NCBI GenBank assembly: GCA_000496135.1
Contig: KI542675.1
Location: 372,001-436,000, forward strand
DNA: 64,000 nucleotides
Origin: Thermoplasmatales archaeon E-plasma
GTDB lineage: Archaea; Thermoplasmatota; Thermoplasmata; Thermoplasmatales; Thermoplasmataceae
Reading direction: 5' to 3'
Shown: positions 8,345-18,800 of the stretch, one piece after another
How positions within the stretch are numbered: position 1 is the first letter of the stretch
Layout: each line of letters starts with the position of its first letter
Translations under genes and position numbers: made by a program
The notes under the pieces: generated by a model
Told to the model about the DNA's origin: nothing
Databases searched by the model: none
The model's input: the letters and a program-made list of their open reading frames with translations, nothing else

Positions 8345-8419
8345 TGCTCCGGCCGGGATTTGGACCCGAGTCGAGGGATTGAGAGTCCCTTATGCTTGAC
8401 CTGGCTACACCACCGGAGC
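8345..8419 (-). tRNA. tRNA-Glu (anticodon CUC)
   Basis: A 75-nt cloverleaf on the minus strand: acceptor GCTCCGG pairs with CCGGAGC, the anticodon stem AGGGA/TCCCT encloses loop CTCTCAA (anticodon CTC), the T arm contains GGTCCAAATC, and the discriminator is A. There is no intron and CCA is not encoded. Confidence 0.95.
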
Positions 8420-8482
8420 TTTACACCCCATTCATTTGCCTGATTTATTATTTGTTATTAAGCTTCAATGGTTCTAAAGCAC

Positions 8483-8935
8483 CTAGGTAGATTTGATAGC
8501 ATTTTCAATAATATTGAGAACTTCCAAAAACTGTTCCTTTGTTTCCAGATCTATGGGCGCAAAAATCTTTGAAATATTCTCTTCATATTTCTCTTTCAGT
8601 TCATCATAAAGAACTGCTCCCTTCGATTTCAGTTCAATATTTATTATTCGTCTGTCACTGGAAGATCGTTTTCTCTCTACCAGCCCTTTTTTTTCCAGCT
8701 TGTCTATTATTCCTGTGATCCAGGGTTGTGTGATCAGGTTTAGTTCCGCCAGTTTCACCATTGGACATACTCCCTCGGTTGAAAGGGTCTTCAGAATTCT
8801 AAATTCAATTATTCCTATACCGTATTCATTTAGAAAAGCTTCAAGGTTTTTGTATAAGACTTTATACACTGAGGAAAATTCTTTCCAGATTTTGAAATCT
8901 ATGTTACTGTCAATGTCATTATTTTCCGCTTTCAC
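8483..8935 (-). CDS. MarR-family transcriptional regulator
   Basis: A 150-residue winged-helix regulator. The MarR core is visible: [20 protein letters not shown], recognition helix region [20 protein letters not shown], and the wing [20 protein letters not shown] with the typical DRR. The flanking helices form the dimer. The GTG start at 8935 lies inside the 3' end of the exporter gene, so the two are co-transcribed and translationally coupled. MarR proteins usually repress a linked efflux pump until a ligand binds, and a candidate operator precedes the exporter gene. Confidence 0.9.
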   Translation of the reverse strand: MKAENNDIDSNIDFKIWKEFSSVYKVLYKNLEAFLNEYGIGIIEFRILKTLSTEGVCPMVKLAELNLITQPWITGIIDKLEKKGLVERKRSSSDRRIINIELKSKGAVLYDELKEKYEENISKIFAPIDLETKEQFLEVLNIIENAIKST

Positions 8936-10700
8936 TTTTTAACATCTCCTTTGGTTCCGTAGCTTTTTGCTGGAGTTGATTCGAGTTTTTTGTTTCATCA
9001 TTATCATTAAAAATACTCTTCGCTCCCTCGTGGACATATTTCTTCCCTCTCATGCTGGATACAAATGCAGCTATGAGTGACATTATGATTCCAAGAATGA
9101 ATGCAATTCTAAGTGAGGACATAAAAGCACCCGCCAGAGCATCAGGGAACCACTCTTTACCAGCAATGGTCAATTGTGCTGATAAGGGAAGATGCATGTA
9201 AACACCGGTAGCCTGTAATATTGGAACTACCGGATTCTGTCCGAGGAATGCAGAGAATAAAAGTATGGTAGGTGAAGTTCCGGATATTATCCCAGAAACC
9301 TGAGATGAAAGAGCAGGACCAATGTTAAGGGCCGCAATTGATGAACCTATTGAAGCCGGAATGTTGGCGCTGAGACCCGTTAATACTATTGTAAAGAAAA
9401 GTCCAAGGCTTGCTGTCTGCGCAGCATTCTGCAATGTAGCCCTCATTCCGGAAGCAGCTCCACGGGTCTCTGCCGGAACTGAATTCATAATCGCCGCAGC
9501 ATTCGGGGCAGCGAACATACCGCTCCCAGTGCCCATTAAAAATAGTATGGCTGCAAAATAAGGGTAATAGAAATTATAAGGAAGCAAAGCCAGTAGGGCA
9601 AATGCAAGTGCTACAAGAAGCATTCCTAAAGTCGCAAGAAGTTTTGCTCCATGCTTATCACTTAACCTTCCGGAAAGGGGACCCATAAACAAAAATCCTG
9701 CAGTCATTGGAAGCATATACACGCCAGCCCAGAATGGAGTGGATGCGAAGGAATACCCATGTATGGGGAGCCAGATACCCTGTAGAAGGATAATCAGCAT
9801 TAACATAACACCACCTCTTCCAAGCGCCCCGAGTAATGCAGCAAAATTTCCTGCTGCAAAAGCCCTTATCCTGAATAGCTCCATCTTGAACATAGGTTGT
9901 TTTACCTTGGTTTCTACATAAGGGAAAATAATGAGTAATATTGCTCCTGCGCTAAGCGCTGCATCTACCCACGGATTTGTCCAGCCATATAAACTGGTTC
10001 CATATGGAAGCAGCCCATAGGTAACACCAATAAGGAGTAAAGTTAATCCTATTCCAAATGTGGCGTTACCAACATAATCTATTTTCTGATCAGTCTGCCT
10101 TACTCCGGTTTCCTTCATTTTCCAGTAAGACCAGATGGTTCCAATAGCGCCCACAGGGACACTTACAAGGAAAACATAACCCCAGTCAAAAACTGCAAGA
10201 ATACCTCCCAGAACAAGCCCAATGAACGATCCAGCCAGGGCAGCTACCATGTTAAGACCAAGAGCCATTCCTCTCTCATCTACAGGAAACGCATCGGTGA
10301 GAATTGCAGAGCTGTTTGAAAACAGAAAAGCGGCCCCTACCCCCTGAACCAATCTGAAAATAATCAATTCCAGAGCAGCGGTATCACCCAAAACACCGAA
10401 TACCGAGACAAGGTAAAGCAGTATGGAACCAAAAGTAAAAAGCATAAAGCCAAAGTTGAATAGTCTTACTCTCCCATAAATATCAGAAAGCCTTCCAAAT
10501 GACACAAGAAGCGTTGCTGTGACAATGTTATAACCCATTAATAGCCATAGAAGATATACAAGCGAACTGGATTGAAGGAAGTTGATGTGAATTCCATTGA
10601 ATATTGCCGGAATGGATATCAGGATAATCGTTCCGTTTATGGCTGCCATCATAATTCCTATGGTCGTGTTTGATAAGGCTACCCATTTGTATTGAACCAT
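8919..10700 (-). CDS. DHA2-type major facilitator drug exporter (14 TM)
   Basis: About 593 residues from the ATG at 10700; a TATA-like ttttatatg about 30 nt upstream favours this over the start at 10727. Features of the EmrB/QacA group: about 14 hydrophobic segments, motif A-like [13 protein letters not shown] after TM2 and [14 protein letters not shown] in the second half, and a motif C-like run in TM5 ([15 protein letters not shown]). It probably exports hydrophobic compounds or acids by proton antiport. The C-terminal hydrophilic tail overlaps the MarR gene. The region 10728-10941 upstream holds promoters and a large inverted repeat. Confidence 0.9.
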   Translation of the reverse strand: MVQYKWVALSNTTIGIMMAAINGTIILISIPAIFNGIHINFLQSSSLVYLLWLLMGYNIVTATLLVSFGRLSDIYGRVRLFNFGFMLFTFGSILLYLVSVFGVLGDTAALELIIFRLVQGVGAAFLFSNSSAILTDAFPVDERGMALGLNMVAALAGSFIGLVLGGILAVFDWGYVFLVSVPVGAIGTIWSYWKMKETGVRQTDQKIDYVGNATFGIGLTLLLIGVTYGLLPYGTSLYGWTNPWVDAALSAGAILLIIFPYVETKVKQPMFKMELFRIRAFAAGNFAALLGALGRGGVMLMLIILLQGIWLPIHGYSFASTPFWAGVYMLPMTAGFLFMGPLSGRLSDKHGAKLLATLGMLLVALAFALLALLPYNFYYPYFAAILFLMGTGSGMFAAPNAAAIMNSVPAETRGAASGMRATLQNAAQTASLGLFFTIVLTGLSANIPASIGSSIAALNIGPALSSQVSGIISGTSPTILLFSAFLGQNPVVPILQATGVYMHLPLSAQLTIAGKEWFPDALAGAFMSSLRIAFILGIIMSLIAAFVSSMRGKKYVHEGAKSIFNDNDETKNSNQLQQKATEPKEMLKSESGK

Positions 10701-10745
10701 ATTACCGGAACACAATTTATTGAACATATAAAAGGTTTACAACTT

Positions 10746-10775
10746 AAACATTAAGTGCAATACTTTTTAATGTTT
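10746..10775. promoter_or_regulatory. Candidate MarR operator
   Basis: A perfect 9-bp inverted repeat, aaacattaa (10746-10754) and ttaatgttt (10767-10775) with a 12-nt spacer that itself contains gt...act symmetry. It overlaps a second palindrome, acttaa-aca-ttaagt (10742-10756). It sits immediately upstream of the exporter TATA region, where a repressor would block TBP/TFB or polymerase. Confidence 0.55.
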
Positions 10776-10924
10776 GTGTATACTTAGCATAGAAACCATA
10801 TGTTATAATGAAACTATTTCTATGTTTTTACCTGCTTTTCGGGATTAAATACAAATCATAATTTTATAAATTAGGTACATTGGGACCTATATTTTCCCTT
10901 CACCATTCTCATTGTAAAAAACCA

Positions 10925-10933
10925 TTTTATACC
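10925..10933 (+). promoter_or_regulatory. TATA box for the 10951-12544 gene pair
   Basis: ttttatacc lies 18-26 nt before the ATG at 10951, consistent with leaderless initiation there rather than at the in-frame TTG at 10942. Confidence 0.55.
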
Positions 10934-10950
10934 AATGTAAATTGTTCCCC

Positions 10951-11817
10951 ATGGATAAGTCCGAACTCTCAGAGGTTATACTTCAGATAATGCCTGAGAG
11001 ACGTGATAATGGAAAATTTCATTTTATTCTACTCAGGGGAAACAATGAATTATTTCCTCTAACGGGAGAATATTCCATATTTACAAAATCAATCCCGGTA
11101 ATCAATAGTTACCGCCTCTTTCTCCTTAGAAACAACAAAGTTAAGGTATCTGGATTTCTTTATGCAAAGCCGGGCATAGAGCAACTAACTATTTTTAATG
11201 GAACATTTCTTAAAATTTGCGAATACTGTAATGAGAGGAATATGGGTATAGCTGGAATTAATTTAACTGGAGCAGATGGTTCCGTGATTAATATCCTGTA
11301 TCGAGATGGAACCACAATCGATTTGGATACTATCAACAATTTCCGAAGCAGGGCTTACAGGATTAATCATATAGTTATTAGAGGGGAAGAAACAGAAATT
11401 TGTTTGAAAAAAGACTTTTCAATGGAAGCTTTTGGCAGAAGACAGGAAGTGTCAAAAATCATTTCAGAAATAGTCTATGAAGCACTTTCTCTCTCCATGG
11501 AGGCATTTGAAAGAATTGGTAAATGTGTTTTCAAAAAAGGTGGAAGTATTGAAGAGAGACCTGTTCCAGTAAGATTTTTGATTTCCGACAGACATGCATG
11601 GGACCTTTTTCTTTCAAGCAAACTTATCACATGGCGGTCAAAAATTTCGGGCGGGTCTGAAATGGTGATATTTCGAAGAGGTGACAGTCAAAATCTGGTA
11701 AGGGCATTTATGGAGGATAATAAAATTTCCATATTTCCAATGGCAAGCACATCCATAGGTATGATAGGCAAGCTGGCCGAAGAGATAGAGGATATGGGGG
11801 GAGTTTTTATTGCCTGA
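10951..11817 (+). CDS. Protein of unknown function, first of a coupled pair
   Basis: A 288-residue soluble protein from ATG 10951 (MDKSELSEVILQ). It has predominantly beta-rich halves with a CEYC pair in ICEYCNERN (about residue 90), but no second pair to complete a zinc site. There is no signal peptide or membrane segment. The 3' end overlaps the next gene by eight bases. I do not recognise the family; the tight coupling suggests the two products act together. Confidence 0.65.
   Translation: MDKSELSEVILQIMPERRDNGKFHFILLRGNNELFPLTGEYSIFTKSIPVINSYRLFLLRNNKVKVSGFLYAKPGIEQLTIFNGTFLKICEYCNERNMGIAGINLTGADGSVINILYRDGTTIDLDTINNFRSRAYRINHIVIRGEETEICLKKDFSMEAFGRRQEVSKIISEIVYEALSLSMEAFERIGKCVFKKGGSIEERPVPVRFLISDRHAWDLFLSSKLITWRSKISGGSEMVIFRRGDSQNLVRAFMEDNKISIFPMASTSIGMIGKLAEEIEDMGGVFIA
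11795..11802 (+). promoter_or_regulatory. Shine-Dalgarno site for the second gene of the pair
   Basis: A G-rich ggggggag lies about 7 nt before the TTG start at 11810, inside the end of the preceding gene. It supports this non-ATG start. Confidence 0.5.
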
Positions 11818-12544
11818 GTTGAAAACCTATTCTTTCGAACAATCTAACAACAAAGAGGGAATATACCTTCACAAACTTATTAGCATGGTATATTCTGCAA
11901 TAAAATCGCAGGAGCAATTCCTTGACATAGATCAGGTTGAACGCCCAGCACTTTCAAATGGGTTCGCCCTGTTGAAGTTTAATGAAAGGACTGGAAATCC
12001 AATCAGGTTTTTCCTATGTATAGACGGGCGGTATTTTGGATATTTAAATAGATACAACTATTCAGGATTTGAAAGAAAGATATTGGTGACTTATGCCAAT
12101 CACAGAAAGGCTTTTGATGGACTAACGGGAGAAAAGTGGTATTCAGGCAGGGATGGAAGCGAAGCCCTCGTAGTTCTTCCGGATTCTGAAATGCACATGT
12201 CCTTAATTCCCCAGGCTCCATTTCCAGTTTATGAAGGCATTGATCCGGTTTCTTTTTTTGAATGTATGCGGGCTGTCCTTGGTTACAGGAAGAGTTATGG
12301 GTTCTCTGTGGCGCGCCTCATACTGCTAAACGAACTTATGCCTTTCCGGTTGGGAATAAACGGGGAAGATTTATCAAAGACAATAGATTTTTATCTAGAT
12401 ACCGGCATAAAGTCAGGAATAATCACATCAAGACAGGGCAAACTGATGATCAATGGAAAAGCTTTCCGATCTCCTTCTATTACTGCTAAATATTATTTTG
12501 GCTATATGGAGAGGGCAAGAAAGAAATCATTATATGATTTTTAA
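11810..12544 (+). CDS. Protein of unknown function, second of a coupled pair
   Basis: A 244-residue soluble protein starting at TTG 11810, supported by a strong upstream SD. Blocks include FALLKFNERTGNPIRFFLCI, YANHRKAFDGLTGEKWYSG and a C-terminal helical part (ITAKYYFGYMERARKKS). No known motif is visible. It ends seven bases before the convergent phosphate-permease gene. The partner is the 288-residue protein immediately upstream. Confidence 0.65.
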   Translation: MPELKTYSFEQSNNKEGIYLHKLISMVYSAIKSQEQFLDIDQVERPALSNGFALLKFNERTGNPIRFFLCIDGRYFGYLNRYNYSGFERKILVTYANHRKAFDGLTGEKWYSGRDGSEALVVLPDSEMHMSLIPQAPFPVYEGIDPVSFFECMRAVLGYRKSYGFSVARLILLNELMPFRLGINGEDLSKTIDFYLDTGIKSGIITSRQGKLMINGKAFRSPSITAKYYFGYMERARKKSLYDF

Positions 12545-12550
12545 GTTATA

Positions 12551-13450
12551 TTATAGAGCATAACCCAGTAAAAGACCTATCAATGGAGAAATGATCCACA
12601 TAGCAACCACGATCATAAATGGCTTAAGGAAAATTGCCTTAATTTTATATGAAATTCCTGAACCAAGGATGCTGGAAGTTAGGGTTTGAGTGTTCGATAA
12701 TGGAACGGAAAAAAATGTGGCCGTTTCCACGAGAAGGGAGGATACCAGAAGTGAAACAAAAGCGCTCACATATCTCATGGAATACATTTCCTGGGAAACA
12801 CGTTTTATAACACCTTTGCTCAGGAAAATAGATCCAAAAACAATGCCAAATGTCATTATGGCGAGGTCTGAAAGGTTATCACCGGTAAGTGCAGCTATGA
12901 GTCCCAGGGTATTTGCACCCAGTGTAAAGGCCGTTAGAAAGGATACAATGACAAGAAGTGGTTTTAAAATCTTCGGAACAGACCAGGGGTTGATTGAAGA
13001 TTTTCTCAGCATAACTCTGTTCAAAACTATGGATAGTATTATTGATATTAAAGGAGCAAAAACCCATGCGGCAATAACGAGGTACACATAATCTACATTA
13101 AAGGCATACCCATATCTCAAAGAGATGCCCAGTCCAGTCCCAACAAGAGCCATTGTAAGCGACAGAGGTATCCTTGCCCATGTGGCGAATATAAAAATGA
13201 ACAGGGAAACTGCAAGGGCAAATATTATAAAAACTGGAGACTGCGGCATTATTTTTGCCACAGAATCCTTGAGTAAATGGCCCTCAATAAGTAAACCAAA
13301 TGAAAAACCTGCAATTCCTACAATTAAACCCATGTCCCTGCTTACAATTCTTGATCCTATAATATTTCCAACGGCGGCGCTTAAGTTATTGCCTGATACG
13401 AAACCGGACAGTAAACCCGAAAGTACAAGGATTGTTATAAAATAAATCAT
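12551..13450 (-). CDS. pitA: Inorganic phosphate permease, PiT/PHO4 family
   Basis: A 299-residue membrane protein with about nine or ten hydrophobic segments. The duplicated PiT signature is recognisable though divergent: VSGNNLSAAVGNIIGSRI near the N-terminus and FTLGANTLGLIAALTG in the second half (GANDxxNA in canonical members). It is smaller than E. coli PitA and lacks the large cytoplasmic loop, as in many archaeal PiT proteins. The start overlaps the stop of the DUF47 gene (ATGA), a classic Pit accessory arrangement. Phosphate is the likely substrate; sulfate is a less likely alternative. Confidence 0.85.
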   Translation of the reverse strand: MIYFITILVLSGLLSGFVSGNNLSAAVGNIIGSRIVSRDMGLIVGIAGFSFGLLIEGHLLKDSVAKIMPQSPVFIIFALAVSLFIFIFATWARIPLSLTMALVGTGLGISLRYGYAFNVDYVYLVIAAWVFAPLISIILSIVLNRVMLRKSSINPWSVPKILKPLLVIVSFLTAFTLGANTLGLIAALTGDNLSDLAIMTFGIVFGSIFLSKGVIKRVSQEMYSMRYVSAFVSLLVSSLLVETATFFSVPLSNTQTLTSSILGSGISYKIKAIFLKPFMIVVAMWIISPLIGLLLGYAL

Positions 13451-14127
13451 TTTGAAACAGATTGAACAATAGTAAGGACAATGTCAGATACATCTTCACA
13501 TCCATCGAGCATATCATCGAGTATGTGAACCATGGAATTTAGATGATTAAAGGCCAGGTAAGATATTGAATCTGATTTTTTATAAAGTAAGTCGATAATA
13601 CCGTCTTTCATTTCGTCGACATCCTGTTCAAGTCTTTCTATCTCTTCTCTCTTGGCCCTGATTTCCTCAAGGTTGTTCGCCTCAAGAATCTGCTTTATTA
13701 ATTTTGAAGCTGAAACGTTTGAGTTTATAATGTCAATAAAGTTAGAATACACATTTCTAATGAATTTTTCCCTTTCATCTTTAAAAAGAGGACTATTCCT
13801 TGCTCGAACGACCTCCCTTGAGATCCAGTAGGATTTGTCCAGAATGTCATCAAATGTTTCAGCCAGTTCAAGAAAATTGTCCATTAGATTTGAACCTATT
13901 GCCCCCGAGGTAATAATATTCTTGAGATTAAATGTAAGAGAATCTCCTTCTTTCTCCTTCTCATAAACGTTTTCAGCTAGAGTTTCTAAATTTTCATTTT
14001 CACCTGATATCATCTCCAAAATGTAATTACTGGATGACTCTATCAACTCTGCATAATATGTCATCTTCTGAAGAACCTGCCTCTCTCCAACAACCATTAA
14101 TCTCTTCAGAAAACTGTAGTTAACCAT
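13447..14127 (-). CDS. DUF47/PhoU-like Pit accessory protein
   Basis: A 226-residue all-helical protein of the TIGR00153/DUF47 type, a PhoU-like fold. It has several acidic metal-binding repeats (ENVYEKEKEGDSLTFNLKN and EEIERLEQDVDEMKDGIIDL) and MVHILDDMLDGCEDVSD near the end. Such proteins are encoded directly upstream of PiT permeases and are thought to control their activity. The stop overlaps the permease start by four bases. The promoter lies in the 44-nt divergent gap to the pirin gene. Confidence 0.9.
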   Translation of the reverse strand: MVNYSFLKRLMVVGERQVLQKMTYYAELIESSSNYILEMISGENENLETLAENVYEKEKEGDSLTFNLKNIITSGAIGSNLMDNFLELAETFDDILDKSYWISREVVRARNSPLFKDEREKFIRNVYSNFIDIINSNVSASKLIKQILEANNLEEIRAKREEIERLEQDVDEMKDGIIDLLYKKSDSISYLAFNHLNSMVHILDDMLDGCEDVSDIVLTIVQSVSK

Positions 14128-14145
14128 TCTTTTAAATTGTTAAAG

Positions 14146-14156
14146 GATATAAAAAG
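14146..14156 (+). promoter_or_regulatory. TATA box for the pirin gene
   Basis: gatataaaaag is centred about 21 nt before the ATG at 14172. It supports initiation at that ATG even though family alignment would begin at the internal ATG 14232. Confidence 0.5.
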
Positions 14157-14171
14157 CTCTCTCATATGTGA

Positions 14172-15098
14172 ATGAATTTAAACATCATTGAAAAGAATAG
14201 AAATATTAACCCATTAACTATAACTATCAATATGATAGTTAATAGAAAATTGTTAAGGGTCATTCAGGCGCAGAGCACTTCAGATGGAGCAGGAGTCAAA
14301 CTTAACCGGGCATTTTCCTATTATGTTGAACCGTTAATTGATCCATTTTTAATGATGGACAATTTTAATTCAGTGGATCCGGAGGGATACATGGCTGGTT
14401 TCCCATGGCACCCGCACAGAGGAATTGAGACTGTCACGTATATTCTTAAAGGAGAAATTCAGCACGAGGACAGCACAGGTAACACTGGAAAAATAAGTTC
14501 AGGAGATACACAGTGGATGTCTGCGGGCAGCGGGATAATTCATCAGGAAATGCCTCAATTGAACAGGGATGGAATCAACGGATTTCAGATCTGGGTTAAT
14601 CTTCCAGCGGACAGGAAAATGTCAATGCCCAGATATAAAGACTTGAAAGGGCATAATATTCCAGAGTCTTACATTGAAGATGCGACGTTCAAAATTATCA
14701 CCGGGAGCCTCAATGAGGAATCGAATCCTGCTTTTTCAATAAGGGCTGAAACTGCCATATTTGATGTGAATGTTCCATCTGAAAGGGAATTATCCATTCC
14801 AGTAAAATCCGGTTACACTTCTATCATATACGTATATGAAGGCTCAATTTATATTGGCAGTGAACACCAGAGAATAATGAAAAATTCAACAGCACTACTT
14901 GACAGAACAGGGGAAAATATATTTTTATCCTCAGGAGACAGTCAGGCAAAGTTTGTCCTGCTCACCGGCAAACCTCTCAATGAGCCCGTCGCCTGGAGAG
15001 GGCCAATAGTAATGAACTCGTGGAATCAAATAGAATCGGCTTATCGTGAACTGAATCAGGGAACATTTCTTAAACATCGTGAAGTTGAGCAGGTATAG
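14172..15098 (+). CDS. Pirin-family protein (bicupin)
   Basis: 308 residues. The pirin N-terminal cupin is clear: DGAGVKLNRAF, MMDNF, FPWHPHRGIETVTYILKGEIQHEDSTGN with the metal-binding His residues, then SSGDTQWMSAGSGIIHQEMP with the second His/Glu set. The C-terminal cupin follows (SGYTSIIYVYEGSIYI). Some pirins have quercetinase activity and others act in regulation; the sequence does not decide. The typical family N-terminus matches the internal ATG at 14232 (MIVNRKLLRVIQA), so the first 20 residues may be an extension. Confidence 0.92.
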   Translation: MNLNIIEKNRNINPLTITINMIVNRKLLRVIQAQSTSDGAGVKLNRAFSYYVEPLIDPFLMMDNFNSVDPEGYMAGFPWHPHRGIETVTYILKGEIQHEDSTGNTGKISSGDTQWMSAGSGIIHQEMPQLNRDGINGFQIWVNLPADRKMSMPRYKDLKGHNIPESYIEDATFKIITGSLNEESNPAFSIRAETAIFDVNVPSERELSIPVKSGYTSIIYVYEGSIYIGSEHQRIMKNSTALLDRTGENIFLSSGDSQAKFVLLTGKPLNEPVAWRGPIVMNSWNQIESAYRELNQGTFLKHREVEQV

Positions 15099-15121
15099 GA
15101 ATACTTAAAAATTCATTGCAT

Positions 15122-15802
15122 TCATTTATGAAGCAGATCGATTATTTTCAGCATTATTTCATAATTCAACTGCCCCTCACCTGTTTCATTTTCATACTTC
15201 GTATAAGTAAAATCAGATACTGTTAATGAAGAGATAAGCCTGTATATACTTGATTCTCCGCCCATTGGAATGAGAGATAAAATGTTTTTTTCTGTTCTGA
15301 TAGTCGAGATATCTCTGCATAGCCCTAAAAATGAAGCTTCAGATTGTGTCCTTATTGCCACCTTTACAGCTCTGAATCCCTCGTGAAAAACGCCTTCAAT
15401 GATGTCCATAACCGGGGTTTTATCAGTAATATGAAATGATACCAGAGTTCGATCTCGGGGAAGTTCTATTCCAATTTTCCCGATTAGAGAAGAATCAACG
15501 TCGATTATATTCCCTTTCTTCAATAATGCTTGAGAGTAAAAAATAGCTGCCTTCTCCACATTCTTCTCTCTGAAGGTGGTGATCATGTTTGAAAAAGAAC
15601 GGTTTAAAATGTCCAGAATGTGGATTCTATCTTCCATGCTGGTGTTTTTGATCAGATCATAACGTATTTCAGGGACAACATTGCCCATGGAGTTAAGTTT
15701 CTGTAATACTTTCACTGTCTTTTCAAGTGACTCAGGAATAATGGAAACTATTACAACAGGAAACTTTCCCGTTTTTTTTAAAATTTCAATTGATGCAGAC
15801 AT
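15122..15802 (-). CDS. aroD: Type I 3-dehydroquinate dehydratase, divergent
   Basis: 226 residues, matching the TIM-barrel class I enzyme of the shikimate pathway. Recognisable blocks: VPEIRYDLI (substrate-binding Glu/Arg), TTFREK, LVSFHIT (position of the catalytic His), FRAVKVAIRT with the Schiff-base Lys, IPMGGESSIYRLISS and the closing GEGQLNYE (family PGQ). Several blocks are eroded relative to bacterial AroD, but all the key positions seem present. No other aromatic-pathway gene is in the window. It lies 66 nt downstream of carB on the same strand. Confidence 0.78.
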   Translation of the reverse strand: MSASIEILKKTGKFPVVIVSIIPESLEKTVKVLQKLNSMGNVVPEIRYDLIKNTSMEDRIHILDILNRSFSNMITTFREKNVEKAAIFYSQALLKKGNIIDVDSSLIGKIGIELPRDRTLVSFHITDKTPVMDIIEGVFHEGFRAVKVAIRTQSEASFLGLCRDISTIRTEKNILSLIPMGGESSIYRLISSLTVSDFTYTKYENETGEGQLNYEIMLKIIDLLHK

Positions 15803-15868
15803 TTATAACCATGATTATAACCCGGATTAAAGCTTGCACTTATTGTGTATATTGATTACTAAATAAAT

Positions 15869-18800
15869 TTAATTATGATAGGATGTAAGTTCCCTTGCTT
15901 TCGAGGTAACCTGCTGCGACGAAATCAATCGCATGAAAAGCCGTTCATTTAAAATAACTGGACAACCCCTTCTGAGTAATATTTTTTTAATGTTTTCCAC
16001 TTCAAGATTAATTTCTCCGCCAAGATCTACAAATGTCGTTGTATTAAGAAATTCAATTCTCTCTATCATTTCCTCAATCTCATCCGGATTGAACACCTCG
16101 ATCCCATTGATTCCAGCAGTTAATTGTTTAATTCGTATGGAAACGTTTTTGTCAGAATAAATAACTGCATGTCTATAGGTATCCATTCCATAATGCCTTG
16201 CTATTTTAGACCACATCTCCTCCTGAGTCTTTCCCGATACCATCATTTCTCCCGTCGATCTCATTTCAGGGCCAATTCTCATATTTTCTCCTGAGAAAAT
16301 CCTGAAAGGGAAAACCGGGATTTTGGCAGAATACGTTTTCGGGTTCCATTGAAAATCTGGTAGAACTCCCCATATAATTGCATCTATTCCATATTTGATC
16401 CAGTTTATACCAGTAGACTTGCAGATGAAAGAAAAGGATCTGCTAAGCCTCGCGTTCAGTTCAATTATCATTATTATGTCATCCTTAACAGCCAGCTGGA
16501 GATTGCTGAAGCCTTTCAGTTCGTAATATGAGGTTAATTTATGTAAAATCTGCTCTATTCTATTCAGTATATCTTTCCTGATTAAATCCGGTCCGGTAAT
16601 GCTAAGCGCATCTCCTGAATGGATACCTGCTTCCTCAATGTGAATTGATATTCCTGCTATTCTCATATCTTTTCCATTTGAAATAAAATCAACGTCTAAC
16701 TCATCATAGTTTTCAAGATATCTGTTTGCAAGTATTTTTCCTTTGATTCCGATCTCTTTATAGTGAGCCATAATATGTTCCAGCTCGCTCTTTCCTTTTA
16801 AAATTTTGACTGAACTTCCTCCTATTATGAAACTTGACCTCAGGATGACTGGATAACCCAGTTGCTCAATTTTTTCCGGTAGATTTTCCAGAGTATCAGA
16901 ATATATGAATTCAGTTTGAGGTAGTCCCATCCTATCCAGATCACTACTGAATTTTATTCTGTCTTCAATATTATCTATATTTTCATGTGATGTCCCCAAA
17001 ATTATATCCTTCCCAAAGAGTCTGGCCAGGTCACTTGCCATATTTTGGCCAGTCTGACCGCTGAATTGTATAATTATGCCTACCGGTCTTTCAAATTTTA
17101 TTATATTGGCTATGTACTCCAGCTTTAAAGGCTCAAAATAGAGTCTTCCTGAAACGTCGAAATCAGTTGAAACTGTTTCAGGATTTGAGTTGATCATTAT
17201 GGTGGGAATATTGGCATGTTTCAGGTGCAGAAGAGTTTTAACAGAACCAAAATCGTATTCAAGCCCCTGAGAAATTCTGTTTGGCCCGGAACCTATTATT
17301 AAGATTGATTTTCCTGGTGAAAGAGGTGATGCATCGTAATTTTCAAAATATGTTGAATAGAAATATCCTGATTGTGAGGCAAATTCGTTGGAAGATGTGT
17401 CAATAACTCTAAAACTGGGCACTAAATCTAATTTCCTTCTCTTTTCATACAAATCTAATTCGGTAAGTGAATGCTCCTGTGCAATAAAATAATCGGGAAT
17501 TCCCAGTTCTTTCAATTTTCTCAGATTGTCAACGGAGAATTCTGAATTGTTCAAAATTGTAATTATGGAATGTAATCTGTCTAATATTTCCCTGTCCCAT
17601 CCTGTTAATGTGGCAATGGTTTCCATATTGTAACCATCTTTTAATGCCTGGAAAATGGCTCTTAATCTAAGGTGAGTTGGTCTTTTAAGATATTCCAGCA
17701 GGTCTCCGGAATTTGAATCAAAAGACATACCAAATTGCTGACCCTCCTCAAGGGATGCAACAGCCTTAAACATGGCTTCTTCGAAAGTTCTTCCTATGCC
17801 CATTACCTCCCCTGTAGACTTCATTGAAACGCCAAGGTTGATATCGCCCGGAAATTTTTCAAAGGGCCATTTGGGTATCTTAACTGTTACATAATCAAGG
17901 GAAGGCTCAAAGGCAGCAGAGCTGTTACCTGTAATCGGGTTATTCAGCTCACCAAGCAAATATCCTATACACAATTTTGTGGCTATCCTTGCAATGGGGT
18001 ATCCGCTTGCCTTGGACGCAAGTGCAGAAGATCTTGAGGTTCTGGGATTCACCTCAACAACATAGAATGTTTCATTTTCAGAATCGAGGGCAAACTGGAC
18101 GTTGCAAGCACCAATAATATTCAATGAATCAGCTATTTTAAGAGCATGTTCCCGCATTCCGTAATATTCTCTGTCGCTAAGCGTTAGTGAAGGGGTAACA
18201 ACTATGCTCTCCCCTGTGTGTATTCCCATGGGATCAAGATTCTCCATGTTGCATATACAGATAGCATTTCCCGCTTTATCCCGAAGAACCTCATACTCCA
18301 GTTCTTTCAGACCAAGGAGTGATGATTCAATCTCAACTTCTGATACATCCTTTCCTGTGAAAACTTCTGAGAAAAAAGGCACAGCCTCATCTCTTCCCGT
18401 AATTATTCTTCCAGCCTTTCCGCCCAAACTGAAGGATGTTCTTGCGATGAAGGGGTAGAACTGTATGGTCTCTACTTCTTCCATCCACCTGGAGGAATGA
18501 ATTATGGAAGAACGTGGTATATTTTCGCCTATGGATATCATTTTTTCGTGGAACTCTTTCCTGTCTTCCGCAATTTTTATATTTTCAGGTTCAGTTCCCA
18601 GCACGTTTAAATTGTATTTGCTTATAATGCCTGATTTTTCAATTTCCATCAGGAGGTTCAAAGCAGTCTGACCACCCATTGAACATAGCAGAGAATCAAC
18701 TCTCTCGTTTTCTATTATCTCCTTCACTACTTCGAGTGTCATAGGTTCTATGTAAATTCTGTCTGCAATTTCATTATCAGTTTGAATCGTGGCTGGATTT

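Noticed and set aside
12690-13445. Plus-strand open frames opposite the phosphate permease gene
   Set aside because: They are antisense to a well-supported PiT permease and show no family features.
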